7,534 nt of DNA from an uncultured Helicobacter sp. (GTDB lineage Bacteria; Campylobacterota; Campylobacteria; Campylobacterales; Helicobacteraceae), in contig CALVAF010000114.1 of the NCBI GenBank assembly GCA_944325475.1, positions 1-7,534 of the forward strand, in the 5' to 3' direction. The translations under genes were made by a program, and so were the position numbers. The notes beneath the pieces were generated by a model that had not been told where the DNA came from, searched no databases, and was given only the letters and a program-made list of their open reading frames with translations. Of this stretch, positions 6,424 through 7,534 are shown piece after piece (position 1 is the stretch's first letter; every line of letters begins with the position of its first letter).

Positions 6424-6915
6424 ATGAAAACATTGATAATTTTTGCCCATACTTTTTGGGAAAATTTTAAGGTTAATAAGGCTTTATTAGAATCCCTTAA
6501 AAATTCCCCAAATATTACAATTCATAATCTTACCACCACCTATCCCGATGGCAAAATCAATATTGAATCAGAAATCGCCCTACTTAAAGAAGCTGATAAT
6601 ATCGTTTTTCAATTCCCTCTTTTTTGGTTTAGCGTTCCAAGCCTACTTAAAGAGTGGCAAGATAGGATTTTAACCGCAATTTTATATGGGGATTCGCCAA
6701 AGATTTTAGAAGGTAAAAGCTTCCAAATCATCACAACTGCTGGTGGTTCAGAATCAACTTATGATGGACACCATGGCGCAACTCTCAAAGACCTGATGCT
6801 ACCCATTTACCATAGCTTTGAATACTTAGGTGCAAAAAGCAAAGAAGTTTTTTGTATCTTTAGTGCTAATGCTGATAACTTGCCGCTTCAAGATTACCAA
6901 AAACAATTTTGCTAA
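6424..6915 (+). CDS. Flavodoxin-fold NAD(P)H oxidoreductase (KefF/YwrO/MdaB-like), probably C-terminally truncated
   Basis: This is a soluble flavoprotein of the flavodoxin-2 superfamily, members of which reduce quinones or nitro compounds with NAD(P)H or regulate potassium efflux. Supporting parts are the N-terminal strand LIIFAH (4-9) with VNKALL (17-22) for the flavin phosphate, the highly typical FPLFWFSVPSLLKEWQDRIL (64-83), and TTAGGSESTY (104-113). The start ATG has AAGGA at 6413-6417, 6 bases away. The product is 163 residues, against about 175-195 for relatives. The TAA at 6913-6915 is followed in the same frame by 14 codons (SLKQKSSLKELGNH) and a second TAA at 6958-6960, which would give about 178 codons. 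A nonsense mutation removing the last helix is therefore likely. It stands alone, with a terminator just downstream. The exact substrate cannot be told, and the loss may or may not abolish activity. Confidence 0.85.
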   Translation: MKTLIIFAHTFWENFKVNKALLESLKNSPNITIHNLTTTYPDGKINIESEIALLKEADNIVFQFPLFWFSVPSLLKEWQDRILTAILYGDSPKILEGKSFQIITTAGGSESTYDGHHGATLKDLMLPIYHSFEYLGAKSKEVFCIFSANADNLPLQDYQKQFC

Positions 6916-6947
6916 TCATTGAAACAAAAATCAAGCCTCAAAGAATT

Positions 6948-6973
6948 GGGGAATCATTAATCCCCGCTTTTTT
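6948..6973 (+). terminator. Rho-independent terminator of the flavodoxin-like gene
   Basis: GGGGA (6948-6952) pairs with TCCCC (6961-6965) around an 8-base loop, followed by GC and six T residues (6968-6973). AAAG upstream (6940-6943) could pair with CTTT (6967-6970) to lengthen the stem with an internal loop. It starts 33 bases after the annotated stop. The second in-frame TAA of the longer reading lies inside its loop. Confidence 0.8.
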
Positions 6974-6990
6974 GACTTGGATTCTTTCTA

Positions 6991-7009
6991 GATTTTGGAA
7001 TCCAAAATC
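6991..7009. repeat. Perfect 8-bp inverted repeat
   Basis: GATTTTGG and CCAAAATC face each other around a 3-base loop (AAT). No T-run follows on either strand, so it is not a standard terminator. It lies 17 bases after the T-run of the terminator at 6948-6973 and inside the degraded minus-strand frame. Confidence 0.55.
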
Positions 7010-7338
7010 CAGTTAGCTACAACCCTTCAAATCAAAAGCTTGATTCTCTGCCCAAATCTTTACCCTATCCAAAAACTCTAACAAAAGCTCACAGACAATC
7101 CACCGCCTAATTAGCATTTCTAATCGGAACACGCTCTAAAAAATGCTACTAAAACAAGTTCAAACCTATGAAAATTAGAAAACCTTATATTTTCCATTTT
7201 TCTTCTTGTTAGGGACAGAGAGGAGGATTTTGCCCCATAAATCATTCTCAAATCTTTGTTGTATGCTTTATTGGTGTTGAAAACATAGCATTTTGTGACC
7301 TTCACTAAGTCTCTTGCAGCTATACTAAGGATTGTCAT

Positions 7339-7355
7339 AAACTTCTGAAGTTTTT
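7339..7355 (+). other. Hairpin with T-run, possible terminator-like structure
   Basis: AAACTT / AAGTTT forms a 6-bp stem with loop CTG, followed by two further T residues. The flanking CAT (7336-7338) and ATG (7356-7358) could extend the stem with a 2-base bulge. No recognisable plus-strand gene ends just before it, and the stem is AU-rich and weak, so its role is unclear. Confidence 0.3.
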
Positions 7356-7399
7356 ATGGCAGATTTTACAAACTCACTCCCTTAGATATGAAATTCTAG

Positions 7400-7534
7400 T
7401 AAAATTTAACAAAGCTTAAATAAATCTATAAAAGGAATAGTAGCATTAAAAAAGAGAGTTATTATAAGATAACACAAAGATTAACACAAGAATTTGATTG
7501 GATAGTTTTAAGAATCTATAAAATCAAAAGATAA
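7400..7534 (+). other. Right end of window: promoter-like sequence and a short start-less open frame
   Basis: TAAAAT at 7400-7405 (within TTCTAGTAAAATTT) could be a -10 box, and AAAGGA at 7431-7436 looks like a ribosome site. No ATG, GTG or TTG follows at the right distance; the codon there is ATT (7445-7447). The frame from that ATT stays open for 29 codons to a TAA at the very last base (begins IKKESYYKITQRLTQEFDW). It may be a decayed small gene whose start was lost, or leader sequence of a gene beyond the edge. AATCTATAAAA occurs at 7423-7433 and again at 7513-7523, exactly 90 bases apart. Confidence 0.25.

Larger units (their letters stand above)
6938..7338 (-). pseudogene. Gap 6916-7534, left part: possible decayed minus-strand gene
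   Basis: No intact gene is seen from 6974 to the window end. On the minus strand a 72-codon frame runs from ATG 7338 to TAG 7122-7120 (starts MTILSIAARDLVKVTKCYVF) without any ribosome site. A second frame, one base out of phase, is open from 7135 through GTG 7132 and ATG 7117 to TAA 7015-7013. It reads LLLEFLDRVKIWAENQAFDL near its end, and after that stop continues in frame for 24 more codons (LDFGFQNLERIQVKKAGIND and on) to TGA 6940-6938. This looks like one degraded reading frame with one frameshift near 7120-7135 and one stop, but could be chance on a purine-rich strand. I recognise no family. Confidence 0.25.

Noticed and set aside
6991..7009. 8-bp inverted repeat as a second terminator
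   Set aside because: No T-run follows on either strand.
7218..7275. Plus-strand AGGAGG at 7220-7225 followed by a TTG as the start of a small gene
   Set aside because: The frame ends after about 16 codons and the peptide has no recognisable character; this is more likely the antisense of the degraded minus-strand frame.
1..7534. Mobile element, CRISPR array, toxin-antitoxin or defence system
   Set aside because: No transposase, integrase, spaced direct repeats or paired small genes were found on either strand.

Overview
The window is low-GC DNA from a member of the Campylobacterota, most probably a Helicobacter (an enterohepatic-type species fits best; Wolinella or another relative is possible). 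The main reasons are a fumarate reductase of the Wolinella/Helicobacter type, in gene order C-A-B with a single di-haem membrane subunit, and the trio NifU-like protein / small conserved protein / MurE. From memory that trio occurs in the same order in H. pylori (around HP1492-HP1494) and C. jejuni (around Cj1639-Cj1641). I assigned everything by reading motifs; no database was searched.

Left half, minus strand (1-3857): reading leftwards from about 3679 there is a promoter, then the operon frdC-frdA-frdB, then a hairpin terminator at 70-87. A separate promoter then leads into the 5' end of a tRNA-Ser gene that runs off the left edge (1-23). The three Frd proteins form the quinol:fumarate reductase of the inner membrane. 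FrdC takes electrons from menaquinol on two haems b, FrdB carries them through three iron-sulfur clusters, and FrdA reduces fumarate to succinate on a covalently bound FAD. This is the terminal step of fumarate respiration. Residues known in the Wolinella enzyme are all present at the same or nearly the same positions.

Middle, plus strand (3803-6054): from a 264-base divergent promoter region an apparent operon runs rightwards. It holds a NifU C-terminal-domain protein (iron-sulfur cluster assembly), a 206-residue helical protein of unknown function, and murE (the step that adds the third amino acid to the peptidoglycan stem peptide). Spacings are 1 and 9 bases. The link between the three functions is unknown beyond their conserved order.

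Right part (6055-7534): sparse and less conserved. It contains one plus-strand flavodoxin-like NAD(P)H oxidoreductase gene with a good terminator. This gene appears to be cut short by an in-frame TAA: reading on gives about 178 codons, the usual size of the family. On either side are gaps of about 370 and 620 bases without an intact gene. In both, the minus strand keeps long frames interrupted by a few stops or a frameshift, which suggests decayed genes or dispersed intergenic repeats. I cannot name an ancestor for either. I see no CRISPR array, insertion sequence, transposase or defence system, and no clear case for a new biological system. The best leads are the two decaying gaps, the truncated oxidoreductase and the conserved unknown gene between nifU-like and murE.
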